Shown piece by piece: positions 1-7,341 of a stretch of DNA of 25,627 nucleotides. The notes beneath the pieces are model-generated. The model saw only the letters and a program-made list of their open reading frames with translations. It did not search any database and was not told the origin of the DNA. The position numbers and the translations under genes were made by a program. The stretch covers positions 1 through 25,627 of the forward strand of contig CAKQNZ010000009.1 in the NCBI GenBank assembly GCA_934255435.1, given 5' to 3'. Position 1 is the stretch's first letter. Every line of letters begins with the position of its first letter. The stretch is from an uncultured Clostridia bacterium. GTDB lineage: Bacteria > Bacillota > Clostridia > Peptostreptococcales > Anaerovoracaceae.

Positions 1-1420
1 TCTGGCCGAATTCACGGCGTATGGTTATCCGACTGTCCATTTCACGGCTGACAAGCTGCGTGACATAATCCATTATCTCCTCTATATGCAGTTTTTCAGT
101 CTCAGGGAGCTTAGGTCTGGCGTATGTCAGGAACCTGTTGAGCATAGTAGTGAGCCTGTCGGTTTCATGCATGATGATATCGACCTCATCGAAATGCAGA
201 TCCTTTTCCTGGAGCACCATATCGAGATACTGGGTGTTGCCTCGGATACTGGTGAGCGGGTTCTTTATCTCATGAGCCATGCTTGCAGCGATCTCACCGA
301 GGGCTTCCATGGTCTTGACCCTGTTGGCGCTTTCCTCGAAGCTCCGGATATCTTCTATTTTGCGGAATACGCATATAGCTCCCAGAACTTCGTTCCTGAG
401 TCCGAACTGTATGTTGATGCTGTATTCCACCGGTACACGTCTGCCGGAGCTGTCACGTATATCTGTGATGGTCTTGAGCTGCAGACTGCCACGGCTGAGA
501 CAGCGTTTCAGCTCTGCGATGAGTTTCTTTATCTGAGGCGGCGTAGGGTTGCTGGTGTTGATGCCGATGATTTCGCTGGCTTTGATGCCTGTCAGTTCTT
601 CGGCTGTAGTGTTGAACGTCGTTATATCGCCGATATTGTTGATGCTGATGATTCCGGTAGGCAGGTTGTTGTAGGTCTCGTCAACGTATGTCATTATCTC
701 CTGCATGGAAACGGCTTCGCCCGATTTGTCCAGGACCTGCTGCATCGTATTCTTGAGCTTGTTGAGCATCAGATTGAAAGAGCCTGCTATATCTGCCAGT
801 TCGTTGTTTTCAGCCACGGAGATCTCTTTGCTGATATCTCCGTCAGCCACACGTCCGGCGTCCTGTGCCAGCTTTTTGATGGGACTCTGTATCGCAAATG
901 ATATGCGTTTGCCCAGGGGCCACAGTATAAGTATCATCAGGATTATAGCAGTGATTATGATGGTCTTGATGTTAGTGATGGTCTGCATGTATTCAGGCCT
1001 TGGGTCTTCGATGCAGAGGAACCATTCGCTGCCTTTGACGGGTGCGATGGCCGCTACATAATATTTGTCATTCTTGTAGATCTCCTGGACGCTGCAGTTC
1101 CCTTTAAAATCAAGTTTGTACGGCTTTTCGGTGTCTCCGCTGCCGATGACGGCGCCACGGTTGTTGATGAGAAAGATATTGCCGTTCAGACCGTCTGACT
1201 GCAGTTTTTCCAGGAAAGCTGTATCTGCACTGCCGTTTTTCTTCATGTCATCGGAAATGTAGTCTGCAGCGATGAGGGCTTTGTCCCGCATATCGTCTGA
1301 TTTGATGTCGTCGATAGCGTAGTCCATGGCAAATACAGTCATATATCCGATAAGCACGATCAGACATATGGCAAGTGCTGCCAGAAAAAACATTGTTTTG
1401 GTCTGTATTGATCTGAACAT
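1..1420 (-). CDS. PAS-domain sensor histidine kinase (C-terminus beyond window)
   Basis: Membrane sensor kinase that would autophosphorylate and pass phosphate to a response regulator lying outside the window. About 473 residues are visible. Transmembrane helix 1 is at about 10-31, followed by an extracellular sensor region of about 120 residues (probably Cache/PDC-like), helix 2 at about 151-168, HAMP at about 169-222, PAS at about 250-357, and a HisKA dimerisation domain with the phospho-acceptor in MAHEIKNPL (His383, codon 272-274). The ATPase domain lies past the left edge, so the gene is partial. The ATG at 1418-1420 is preceded by AAGGAG at good spacing. It is divergent from spoVS. The layout resembles NtrB/KinA/AtoS-type kinases that sense metabolites or feed sporulation, but the ligand cannot be inferred. 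Confidence 0.93.
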   Translation of the reverse strand, partial: MFRSIQTKTMFFLAALAICLIVLIGYMTVFAMDYAIDDIKSDDMRDKALIAADYISDDMKKNGSADTAFLEKLQSDGLNGNIFLINNRGAVIGSGDTEKPYKLDFKGNCSVQEIYKNDKYYVAAIAPVKGSEWFLCIEDPRPEYMQTITNIKTIIITAIILMILILWPLGKRISFAIQSPIKKLAQDAGRVADGDISKEISVAENNELADIAGSFNLMLNKLKNTMQQVLDKSGEAVSMQEIMTYVDETYNNLPTGIISINNIGDITTFNTTAEELTGIKASEIIGINTSNPTPPQIKKLIAELKRCLSRGSLQLKTITDIRDSSGRRVPVEYSINIQFGLRNEVLGAICVFRKIEDIRSFEESANRVKTMEALGEIAASMAHEIKNPLTSIRGNTQYLDMVLQEKDLHFDEVDIIMHETDRLTTMLNRFLTYARPKLPETEKLHIEEIMDYVTQLVSREMDSRITIRREFGQ

Positions 1421-1460
1421 TACGAACTCCTTGCGGACAGTGCCTTTGAAACTGTCATAA

Positions 1461-1483
1461 GATACATATGTATACACATGTGG
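1461..1483. repeat. Nested palindrome upstream of the histidine kinase gene
   Basis: ATACATATGTAT (1462-1473) is a perfect 12-bp palindrome. It overlaps a second, imperfect inverted repeat, ACATATGTA / TACACATGT (one mismatch). It lies about 40-60 bp upstream of the kinase start and could be an operator or a 5'-UTR fold. No protein can be assigned. Short AT-rich palindromes also arise by chance. Confidence 0.3.
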
Positions 1484-1596
1484 TGCAGTATCAGACTGCA
1501 GCTGCCGGTCTTTTTCTTTAATTTTAACACTATTTTATGATGATTGATAGAAGAATTTGTCGATGAAAAACTGTCCGTGATACGGATATAAAATAA

Positions 1597-1602
1597 TATA
1601 AT
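1597..1602 (+). promoter_or_regulatory. Candidate -10 element for spoVS
   Basis: A perfect TATAAT lies about 65 bp before the spoVS start. No convincing -35 lies 16-18 bp upstream, and I could not fit a sigma-H promoter, which drives spoVS in Bacillus. Tentative. Confidence 0.3.
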
Positions 1603-1667
1603 TGTATTGAAAGAGGGAAAAACCCGAAAACAATAAAACAATGGATTATTTACGGAGGAATTTTATG

Positions 1668-1928
1668 ATGGAAGTTTTAAAAGTATCAGCAAGATCGAAT
1701 CCTAATTCTGTAGCCGGAGCGCTGGCAGGAGTACTGCGGGAAAAAGGGGGAGCAGAGATCCAGGCAATAGGTGCAGGGGCATTGAATCAGGCAGTTAAGG
1801 CAATCGCCATAGCAAGAGGGTTTGTAGCCCCGGGAGGTATCGACCTGGTATCGGTGCCGGCGTTCACCGACATCGAGATCGAAGGTGAAGAACGGACCGC
1901 CATAAAGCTCATAGTAGAGCCGAGATAA
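1668..1928 (+). CDS. spoVS: Stage V sporulation protein S (SpoVS)
   Basis: Small Alba-fold, probably nucleic-acid-binding regulator that affects septation and sporulation in Bacillus. The product is 86 residues, the exact family length, and near-identical to family members from memory: it begins MEVLKVSARSNPNSVAGAL and ends ERTAIKLIVEPR. The chosen ATG at 1668 gives the family N-terminus. An adjacent ATG at 1665 would add one Met, and an upstream ATG at 1641 precedes the GGAGG (1654-1658) and is unlikely. The gene is monocistronic, with a strong terminator about 100 bp downstream. SpoVS also occurs in non-sporulating bacteria, so its presence suggests but does not prove a spore former. Confidence 0.97.
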   Translation: MEVLKVSARSNPNSVAGALAGVLREKGGAEIQAIGAGALNQAVKAIAIARGFVAPGGIDLVSVPAFTDIEIEGEERTAIKLIVEPR

Positions 1929-2026
1929 CGGGGCATGACGCCGGATATGCAGATCAAAACGTATCTGCACCCGGTGGGAGCACAGAAAAGAAATCTGCAA
2001 AAAGCAGATGCAGAAAGTGATCACAG

Positions 2027-2051
2027 AAGACGGGCGCAGCCCGTCTTTTTT
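2027..2051 (+). terminator. Intrinsic terminator of spoVS
   Basis: AAGACGGGC (2027-2035), loop GCA, and GCCCGTCTT (2039-2047) form a perfect 9-bp stem running into a T tract ending at 2051. It separates spoVS from the response-regulator promoter. Smaller hairpins flank it: ATCTGC/GCAGAT at 1993-2009 and GCCTGC/GCAGGC at 2052-2067. Confidence 0.9.
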
Positions 2052-2080
2052 GCCTGCCTTAGCAGGCCGGGCGTATATTA

Positions 2081-2109
2081 GTGACCGATACAGGTCTCTA
2101 TGGTATAAT
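2081..2109 (+). promoter_or_regulatory. Sigma-A type promoter of the LytTR response regulator
   Basis: -35 GTGACC (2081-2086), 17-bp spacer, -10 TATAAT (2104-2109). Transcription should start near 2116, inside the palindrome at 2110-2127. Confidence 0.65.
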
Positions 2110-2127
2110 GTCTTTACAGGTAAAGAC
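2110..2127 (+). promoter_or_regulatory. Perfect inverted repeat at the transcription start of the response regulator
   Basis: GTCTTTAC (2110-2117), AG, GTAAAGAC (2120-2127). It abuts the -10 on one side and the AGGAGG ribosome binding site (2128-2133) on the other. The position suits a repressor or autoregulator operator. An RNA hairpin next to the ribosome binding site is the alternative, though transcription probably starts inside the left arm. AgrA-family regulators usually bind direct repeats further upstream, so this is probably not the regulator's own classical site. Confidence 0.5.
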
Positions 2128-2138
2128 AGGAGGTCACG

Positions 2139-2849
2139 ATGAAGTTTTCAGTGATGATATGTGACGACAATGAAGGCGTGTGTCAGGAGATACAGGATGC
2201 ACTTCAGCAGTATATCGAAAGAAATGAACTTGCAGTTCAGTTTTTTTACAGGGGAGAGGAGCTGTATAAAACTCTGGAATCGGGCAGCAGAGCAGATTTG
2301 ATCTTTCTGGATATAGAGCTGGGGGTGATGAACGGTATACAGACTGGCGGTAAAATAAGGGATATCCTCATGGATGAAGATGTCAGCATAGTTTTCATAT
2401 CAGGAAAAACAGAGTATGCCATGGAGCTTTTCGGAGTCAGACCTATGGATTTCATCGTGAAGCCTTTTTCCGCTGAGGATATAATCGGGGCTGTGGAGAA
2501 AGTAATGTATCTTGCGGGAAGAAAACAGAAAAGCTTCGTATTCAGAAGCGGACAGGAGACTTGCAGCACAGCCTTTTCAGATATAATTTTCTTTGAAAGC
2601 AGCTCAAAAAAGATCATAATGCATACTGCCTGCGGGATCTGTGAATTTTACGACAAGCTGTCATGTATCGAGGATATGCTTGACGGCAGTTTTCTGAGGA
2701 CTCACCAGTCATATCTTGTCAATATGAGATTCATCGAAGCGTATGGTGCAGAGGAGCATAAAATGAAAAACGGAGAGAAGATCCCTGTAAGCAGAAAGTA
2801 TCGCAGCAGTGTAAGGGAGGCTGTGAGACAAAACTGGAGGTATCTGTAG
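2139..2849 (+). CDS. AgrA/VirR-type LytTR response regulator
   Basis: Cytoplasmic response regulator of 236 residues. The receiver domain (about 1-120) has the acidic pair D9/D10, phospho-acceptor D58 in LIFLDIE, and the conserved K108 in VKPF. A LytTR DNA-binding domain follows (about 130-236), with the typical FLRTHQSYLVN and PVSRKY motifs. All key residues are present and the frame is clean, so it looks functional. AGGAGG sits five bases before the ATG. Regulators of this type usually work with a peptide-sensing kinase in agr-like quorum systems. Here the kinase gene starts two bases after the stop (2852) but is broken, and no agrB or agrD was found in the window. Confidence 0.95.
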   Translation: MKFSVMICDDNEGVCQEIQDALQQYIERNELAVQFFYRGEELYKTLESGSRADLIFLDIELGVMNGIQTGGKIRDILMDEDVSIVFISGKTEYAMELFGVRPMDFIVKPFSAEDIIGAVEKVMYLAGRKQKSFVFRSGQETCSTAFSDIIFFESSSKKIIMHTACGICEFYDKLSCIEDMLDGSFLRTHQSYLVNMRFIEAYGAEEHKMKNGEKIPVSRKYRSSVREAVRQNWRYL

Positions 2850-2851
2850 CG

Positions 2852-3668
2852 ATGGAACAGACGATAATGAATGACACTATATACCTGATAGGTAATGGGT
2901 TCCGTATATATCTTGTCTACCAGCTGATGAAAGTATTTTTTCATCAGGGTGGCAGTAATAGAATGATATCAGCAGTACTGAGAGCTTGCCTGTATATAGT
3001 GTATTTTACAGGCAACAGTATGGGGTACCTTGTCTTTGAATGACCTCCGATGTTGATAATCGCATCGAATCTCATCGGCGTATTTCTGATAACTCTGTCA
3101 TACAGCGGAAGCTGGCAGATACGTTTAATAAGTTCACTGGCAGCAGTCATACTGAATGTAGCATGCGAGGATCTGGCATATCAGCTTGCAGAGGGGCTGG
3201 GGATCAGGAATATCATTACAGTGGCGATGACTGTTTCGAATATAATGTTCCTGATAGCAGTGCTTGTAATGCGCAGGATATCAGATCTTAGAGAAGGCGG
3301 GAATGTATTGTTCTCAGAATGGCTCGGCCTTATTATCATATCTCTGATAAGTCTGGGATTGTCAGCCGTTGTTCTCGACAGATGTGAAGGAGAAATGGTG
3401 ATCGCAGCAGGAGAGTGTTTTGTACTCCTGCTGGACTGTATAGTTTTCTACATGTTCGACCATCTGGCATCTATGTACAGCGCAAAGGCACAGCTCGCTG
3501 TACTTGATGTGCAGAATCAGGCATACAGGAAGCAGATAGATATCCTGATAGATGGCATCATAAACATCAAACTCGGAGATGCTGTACGTCTTGCAGACAC
3601 AGACGTTATATGCAAAGTAAAAATGGACAGGTGTGAGGATATAGATAAAATGGATCTTAATATAATCC
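2852..3668 (+). pseudogene. Broken AgrC-like (GHKL) sensor histidine kinase
   Basis: Two stretches in the same frame, 2852-3043 and 3050-3668, are separated by a single TGA at 3041-3043. Together they give the multi-helix sensor domain of a peptide-sensing kinase and a coiled linker (around SAKAQLAVLDVQNQAYRKQ, near 3480-3538). The linker runs straight into text normally found just before the N-box (INIKLGDAVRLADTD, then KMDLNIILG near 3652-3670). The block with the phospho-acceptor histidine (RHDxxNH in this family) is missing. The frame is then lost where NLLDNA should follow, so the ATPase domain is absent. A GGAGG before the stop of the regulator gene shows former translational coupling. 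At least three lesions argue for true decay rather than a sequencing error. Confidence 0.85.
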
Positions 3669-3986
3669 TTGGCTGCAGTATCGTTATATGTAGCTGCAGG
3701 TATAGTATATATGTATCAAAAAGATGCAACTATAAGGATAATGGTGATTTTTGCTATATTTATATTGATTGGCAACATACTAATAATTGTTTCTGAATAT
3801 AGAAAAATAAAATCAATGGAGTTGGCAGCAGGGATTGTTTATTTTATGGCAGTGATGATCTTGATTTTAAAAAATGATGAATCTATGGTGGATATCAGTG
3901 CTTTAGTTGTATATGCAATGATTGTATTAGCTTCTACATGTAGTGCCTCATATTCATTTGTGAAAGGGAAGATCAAAAAAAGATAA
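3669..3986 (+). CDS. Four-helix membrane protein, probably a fragment
   Basis: Reading frame of 105 codons from a TTG, with no clear ribosome binding site. It starts three bases after an in-frame TAA (3663-3665), right where the kinase pseudogene loses homology. The product is strongly hydrophobic with about four helices separated by short charged turns, and ends in a basic tail (VKGKIKKR). The family is not recognised. The DNA is clearly more AT-rich, with more AAA, TTT and ATT codons than its neighbours, suggesting a different origin. Most likely it is the 3' remnant of another membrane gene, joined to the kinase remnant by a deletion or recombination. A functional small membrane protein cannot be excluded. 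Confidence 0.35.
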   Translation: MAAVSLYVAAGIVYMYQKDATIRIMVIFAIFILIGNILIIVSEYRKIKSMELAAGIVYFMAVMILILKNDESMVDISALVVYAMIVLASTCSASYSFVKGKIKKR

Positions 3987-4174
3987 GGGTGTAACAGGAC
4001 AGCTTTTATCAGACAGCAGGTCCACCAAGTATCAACAGTAGCAGATACAGCATAGCTTTTCTTGCATTTCATGCATCAGGGATATCAGATAGTGTCAGGA
4101 ATAACTTTTCTGTGAAAGTGCATCGGGATAAAGTCGAATATAAAACATATCGCAGACTAGGTGATATAATATAG

Positions 4175-4206
4175 TGGAGGTCACGAAATATTTTAACCTC
4201 CATTTT
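4175..4206 (+). terminator. Weak terminator-like hairpin upstream of proB
   Basis: TGGAGGT (4175-4181) pairs with ACCTCCA (4196-4202) across a 14-base loop, followed by only a few T residues. It could end transcripts of the degenerate region. The rest of 3987-4218 holds no gene or recognised element. Confidence 0.35.
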
Positions 4207-4218
4207 ACACTGCCTTCT

Positions 4219-4247
4219 TTGATTTTTACATTATGGTGTTGTATAAT
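4219..4247 (+). promoter_or_regulatory. Sigma-A promoter of proB
   Basis: -35 TTGATT (4219-4224), 17-bp spacer, -10 TATAAT (4242-4247), 30 bp before the proB ATG. Confidence 0.75.
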
Positions 4248-4276
4248 CGTAATGTTGACAGGAGGGATAAAATAAA

Positions 4277-5083
4277 ATGGAATATCTCAAGGATATAGTT
4301 GAAGACAGCAGGAAAATAGTGATAAAGATCGGAAGCAATGTGCTGTCTGACGATAACGGCAATGTGAACAAGCAGGTACTGCATAATATAGTAGAACAGG
4401 TCAATGAACTCATCGGACTTGGCAAGCAGGTGATACTGGTATCTTCAGGAGCCGGCATCTGCGGCGTCGGAGCTATAAACAAATGGAGCAGGAGAGGCGA
4501 TATCAACTACAAGCAGGCTCTCTGTGCCATAGGCCAGGTGGAGCTGATGATGGCTTACAAGGAATATTTCGGAGACTACGGCGTGCATGTGGCGCAGATA
4601 CTCCTCACAAGGGACGATTTCAACGACCACCACAGGACGCTGAATATAAGGAACGCTATGTTTACTCTGATAGATGAGGGCGTGGTCCCTGTAATAAACG
4701 AAAACGACAGCGTCAGCGTCGATGAAATAAAGATCGGGGACAACGATACCCTGGCAGCTCTGACAACAACGCTCTGGAATGCAGATCTCATGATAATCCT
4801 CAGCGATATAGACGGAGTGTTCGACAGCGACCCTAAATCCAACAGCGATGCGAAACTGATAGAAACAGTCGATAACGCCGAGAAACTTTTCGAGTCCATA
4901 GACATCGGCGGGACAAGTTCTTTCGGTACAGGCGGCATATCCAGCAAGATAGAAGCTGCTGCAAAAGTGAACAAATATGGCATACCTATGATACTTCTGA
5001 ATGGCAGGAAGACAGACATCATAAGAAACTGTCTCACCGGGACTTCAAAAGGAACGCTGTTCACAGGAACTATAGAAAAGTAA
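4277..5083 (+). CDS. proB: Glutamate 5-kinase
   Basis: First step of proline synthesis: ATP-dependent phosphorylation of L-glutamate to glutamyl-5-phosphate in the cytoplasm. The 268 residues form an amino acid kinase domain: KIGSNVL (17-23), VSSGA (55-59), INEND (140-144), GDND (154-157), SDIDGVFDSDP (176-186), and GTGGISSK (217-224) with the conserved lysine. The C-terminal PUA domain of the long E. coli form is absent, as in short clostridial versions. AGGAGG (4260-4265) precedes the ATG with a rather long 11-base spacer. proA, the usual partner, is not adjacent; a Nudix gene follows after 15 bases, probably on the same transcript. Other amino acid kinases are possible but fit less well. 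Confidence 0.9.
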   Translation: MEYLKDIVEDSRKIVIKIGSNVLSDDNGNVNKQVLHNIVEQVNELIGLGKQVILVSSGAGICGVGAINKWSRRGDINYKQALCAIGQVELMMAYKEYFGDYGVHVAQILLTRDDFNDHHRTLNIRNAMFTLIDEGVVPVINENDSVSVDEIKIGDNDTLAALTTTLWNADLMIILSDIDGVFDSDPKSNSDAKLIETVDNAEKLFESIDIGGTSSFGTGGISSKIEAAAKVNKYGIPMILLNGRKTDIIRNCLTGTSKGTLFTGTIEK

Positions 5084-5098
5084 AGGGGTGCAGGGCCA

Positions 5099-5644
5099 AT
5101 GATCTTTGAAGAGAAAAAAATAAGCAGCCAGAGGATATATGAAGGCGCTATCCTGAACGTCAGGAAAGACACAGTCACAGCAGTGGGCGGACAGGCGTAC
5201 AGGGAGATAATCGAACATAACGGTGCTGTAGCCATGGTACCGATAACCGACGACGGCAAAGTCGTGATGGTGGAGCAGTTCAGGTACGCCTGCGGCAGCA
5301 GCGTGCTGGAGATACCTGCAGGCAAGATAGACAGAGGCGAGAGCGATCCTGTAAAGGCAGCTCACCGGGAGCTTCGTGAAGAGACCGGCTATACCGCATC
5401 TGAGATAAAGCACCTTGGCAGCATCAATCCCAGCGTGGGGTATTCAGAGGAAGTCATCTATATATACGCTATGACAGGGCTTGTCCCGGGACAGCAGGAT
5501 CTTGACGAGGACGAAGCAGTCGAAGTCATAGAGATGGATTTTGATGAAGCATACGATATGGCAGCAGAAGGCAGGATGCTGGATGCAAAGACAGTAGCAG
5601 GCCTTATGATGGCGAAACGTCAGATAATAGATAAAAGAAAGTAA
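5099..5644 (+). CDS. nudF: Nudix hydrolase, probable ADP-ribose pyrophosphatase
   Basis: Hydrolyses ADP-ribose to AMP and ribose 5-phosphate. The 181 residues have the NudF layout: an N-terminal strand region, VMVEQFRY and LEIPAGKID, then the Nudix box GKIDRGESDPVKAAHREL followed by REETGY, with the metal-binding REXXEE glutamates in place. The box is one residue longer than the canonical GX5EX7RE (eight residues between E and RE). The ribosome binding site is AGGGG in the 15-bp gap after proB. nudF and spoIIM are also neighbours near xerD in Bacillus, which supports the assignment. Substrate preference cannot be fixed from sequence. Confidence 0.88.
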   Translation: MIFEEKKISSQRIYEGAILNVRKDTVTAVGGQAYREIIEHNGAVAMVPITDDGKVVMVEQFRYACGSSVLEIPAGKIDRGESDPVKAAHRELREETGYTASEIKHLGSINPSVGYSEEVIYIYAMTGLVPGQQDLDEDEAVEVIEMDFDEAYDMAAEGRMLDAKTVAGLMMAKRQIIDKRK

Positions 5645-5669
5645 GATATGATGCCGGTGGCAGCGATTC

Positions 5670-6212
5670 TTATACAGGTATACGTCCGAAGATCGCTCCT
5701 GCAAGAGATCCGGCGATCACAGCAGCAAGTATGGCAGCCGCAGGATATTTCAGAGTTTCCATGGAGATGGAGACTCTGTTTCTTTTTCTGCTGCCATTGG
5801 AGAGGGACAGGTACGTGATAAGTACAGCGGCAGCGATGAATGACGGCAGCATGAAAAGCTCCTTAGGAAATATCCTGACCAGAGACAGGGAGAAAGCCCT
5901 GCCGGGGTCGCTGATGTAAAGAAGACCGCAGCAGAATCCCACTGTGAAACTTTTGAACCAGAGGATGCAGCCCGGGAGTGGACAGAGGAACCTGCAGAAT
6001 ACGGCAGGTATCATTACCATCAGCATGAACAGACTGGTCCTGAGATAAAACAGGAAATCATGGAAAAAACCGGCGGCAGAGACGGACGACGCTTCAAGGA
6101 GCAGGGCTGACAATGTACCGCAGCTTTCCTCCGACAGACTCATGCTGTAAAACATGCCGGAAAAAAGACCGGCAAGAAATATAAAGATGAATATCATTAT
6201 GCTCTTTTTCAT
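5670..6212 (-). CDS. spoIIM: SpoIIM-like integral membrane protein
   Basis: The 180-residue membrane protein has about five helices (roughly 4-22, 55-76, 80-101, 118-137, 155-177). Its size, topology and place between nudF and a xerD-like gene match SpoIIM (DUF95), a member of the DMP peptidoglycan-remodelling complex that drives engulfment during sporulation. The start at 6212 (MKKSIM) has GAGGAG seven bases upstream; an upstream ATG at 6242 would add ten residues and lies before that site. It converges on nudF with a 25-bp gap and diverges from the recombinase gene. Sequence motifs in this family are weak, so the call rests on topology plus gene order. Confidence 0.75.
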   Translation of the reverse strand: MKKSIMIFIFIFLAGLFSGMFYSMSLSEESCGTLSALLLEASSVSAAGFFHDFLFYLRTSLFMLMVMIPAVFCRFLCPLPGCILWFKSFTVGFCCGLLYISDPGRAFSLSLVRIFPKELFMLPSFIAAAVLITYLSLSNGSRKRNRVSISMETLKYPAAAILAAVIAGSLAGAIFGRIPV

Positions 6213-6333
6213 ATGTAAACTCCTCACAACAGTGTTTTCCATTCGTTCACTAAAATAAATATGCAGGGACAGGGTTTTTTAGTACATGCATGGAAATTTT
6301 CATGATCTTTCTCTGAATACGGGAAAATGATTA

Positions 6334-6362
6334 TTGTAAACCCATGTGAATTAGTATATAAT
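6334..6362 (+). promoter_or_regulatory. Sigma-A promoter of the XerD-like gene
   Basis: -35 TTGTAA (6334-6339), 17-bp spacer, -10 TATAAT (6357-6362), 39 bp before the ATG. Confidence 0.65.
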
Positions 6363-6401
6363 GCAGTAGGCATGAGCAAGATCAACATGTGGAGGACTGT
6401 T

Positions 6402-7286
6402 ATGTATATAGAAAAATTCATTGCTTATCTGAAGAACGAAAGAAAAATGTCTCCAAATACACTTGAGGCATATTTTCGTGATGTCAGGGAATTCGTCACC
6501 TTTGTCGAGGAGCGGGGCAGCAGCGAGCCTGAAGATGTGACCAGCACAGATATCATTGCATTCCTCAACAGCAGGAAGAACATGGGCAAGTCGGCGGCGA
6601 CAGTAAACAGGAAGCTGGCGTCGGTGAGAGCCTTCTTCAATTTTCTCATGGAGGACGGAGATATCACATCGAATCCGACATCAGGCATCAAGTCTCCACG
6701 AATAGAGAAAAAAGAAATAGAATATCTTTCCCTGGAGGAGATCGACAAGCTTATCAGTGCTCCGGATGACAGCATAAAGGGCTGCAGGGACCGTGCCATA
6801 CTTGAAGTCCTATACGCCACAGGCATACGTGTCAGCGAGCTGATAGAAGCTGACCTCAGCGATATAAACCTGCGCATGGGATTCATCATGTGCACAGGAG
6901 AACACAGCAAGGCACGTATAGTGCCGCTGGGCAGACCTGCAAGGGCGGCTCTTGAAACATATATGTATGAAGCGAGAGAAAAGCTTCTCAAGGAAAATAA
7001 AGACGAAACGGCACTGTTCGTGAATTACTACGGTAAACGCATCACCAGACAGGGGCTCTGGAAGATTCTGCGGGAATACGGAGTGAAAGCCGGTATAGAG
7101 CAGAAGCTCACGCCGAATATAATAAGAAACTCATTTGCAGTGCATATGCTGCAGAACGGTGCAGATCTCAAGTCGATACAGGAACTGATGGGACATGAGG
7201 ACATAGCCGCTACCCAGGCGTATCTGGCAGTGACTAAAAACAGGATAAAGGATGTATACGATCACACACACCCGAGAGCAAAATAA
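6402..7286 (+). CDS. xerD: XerC/XerD-like tyrosine recombinase with altered HxxR motif
   Basis: The 294 residues match the usual XerD length. There is an N-terminal SAM-like core-binding domain (about 1-95) and a catalytic domain (about 105-294). Visible active-site residues are R143 (TGIRVSE), K170 (EHSKARIVPLG), R242, H265 (LMGHED) and nucleophile Y274 (TQAYLAV). The motif normally reading PHxLRHSFA reads PNIIRNSFA, so the catalytic His is Asn239 and the following His is Asn243. Asn is tolerated at the first position in some family members, so activity may be kept. The start at 6402 has GGAGG six bases upstream; a longer frame from 6327 overlaps the promoter. Neighbourhood with spoIIM and nudF recalls xerD of Bacillus. 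No dif-like site was recognised nearby. Confidence 0.88.
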   Translation: MYIEKFIAYLKNERKMSPNTLEAYFRDVREFVTFVEERGSSEPEDVTSTDIIAFLNSRKNMGKSAATVNRKLASVRAFFNFLMEDGDITSNPTSGIKSPRIEKKEIEYLSLEEIDKLISAPDDSIKGCRDRAILEVLYATGIRVSELIEADLSDINLRMGFIMCTGEHSKARIVPLGRPARAALETYMYEAREKLLKENKDETALFVNYYGKRITRQGLWKILREYGVKAGIEQKLTPNIIRNSFAVHMLQNGADLKSIQELMGHEDIAATQAYLAVTKNRIKDVYDHTHPRAK

Positions 7287-7306
7287 AAATATCGACAAAT
7301 TAATAC

Positions 7307-7335
7307 TTGCATCCTGAAGCGGTGCGGTGTATAAT
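7307..7335 (+). promoter_or_regulatory. Sigma-A promoter of rplS
   Basis: -35 TTGCAT (7307-7312), 17-bp spacer, -10 TATAAT (7330-7335). The start is expected near 7342, the first base of a hairpin. Confidence 0.75.
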
Positions 7336-7341
7336 ATAAAA

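Noticed and set aside
86..1061. Plus-strand open frames of up to 271 codons
   Set aside because: They lie antisense to the histidine kinase, which has full domain content on the minus strand. Their products show no recognisable motif.
1545..1570. Sigma-H promoter for spoVS
   Set aside because: An AGAAGAATT string resembles the -35, but the GAA-containing -10-like string is far too close.
3041..3043. TGA read as selenocysteine or tryptophan in the kinase
   Set aside because: No selenocysteine insertion hairpin was recognised, other genes use TGA as stop, and the same gene carries further lesions, so a nonsense mutation is simpler.
5045..5413. Minus-strand frames over proB and nudF
   Set aside because: Shadows of two genes with clear family motifs on the plus strand.
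6213..6300. Sigma-E promoter for spoIIM
   Set aside because: A GCATATT-like -35 exists on the minus strand, but no matching -10 was found at the right distance.
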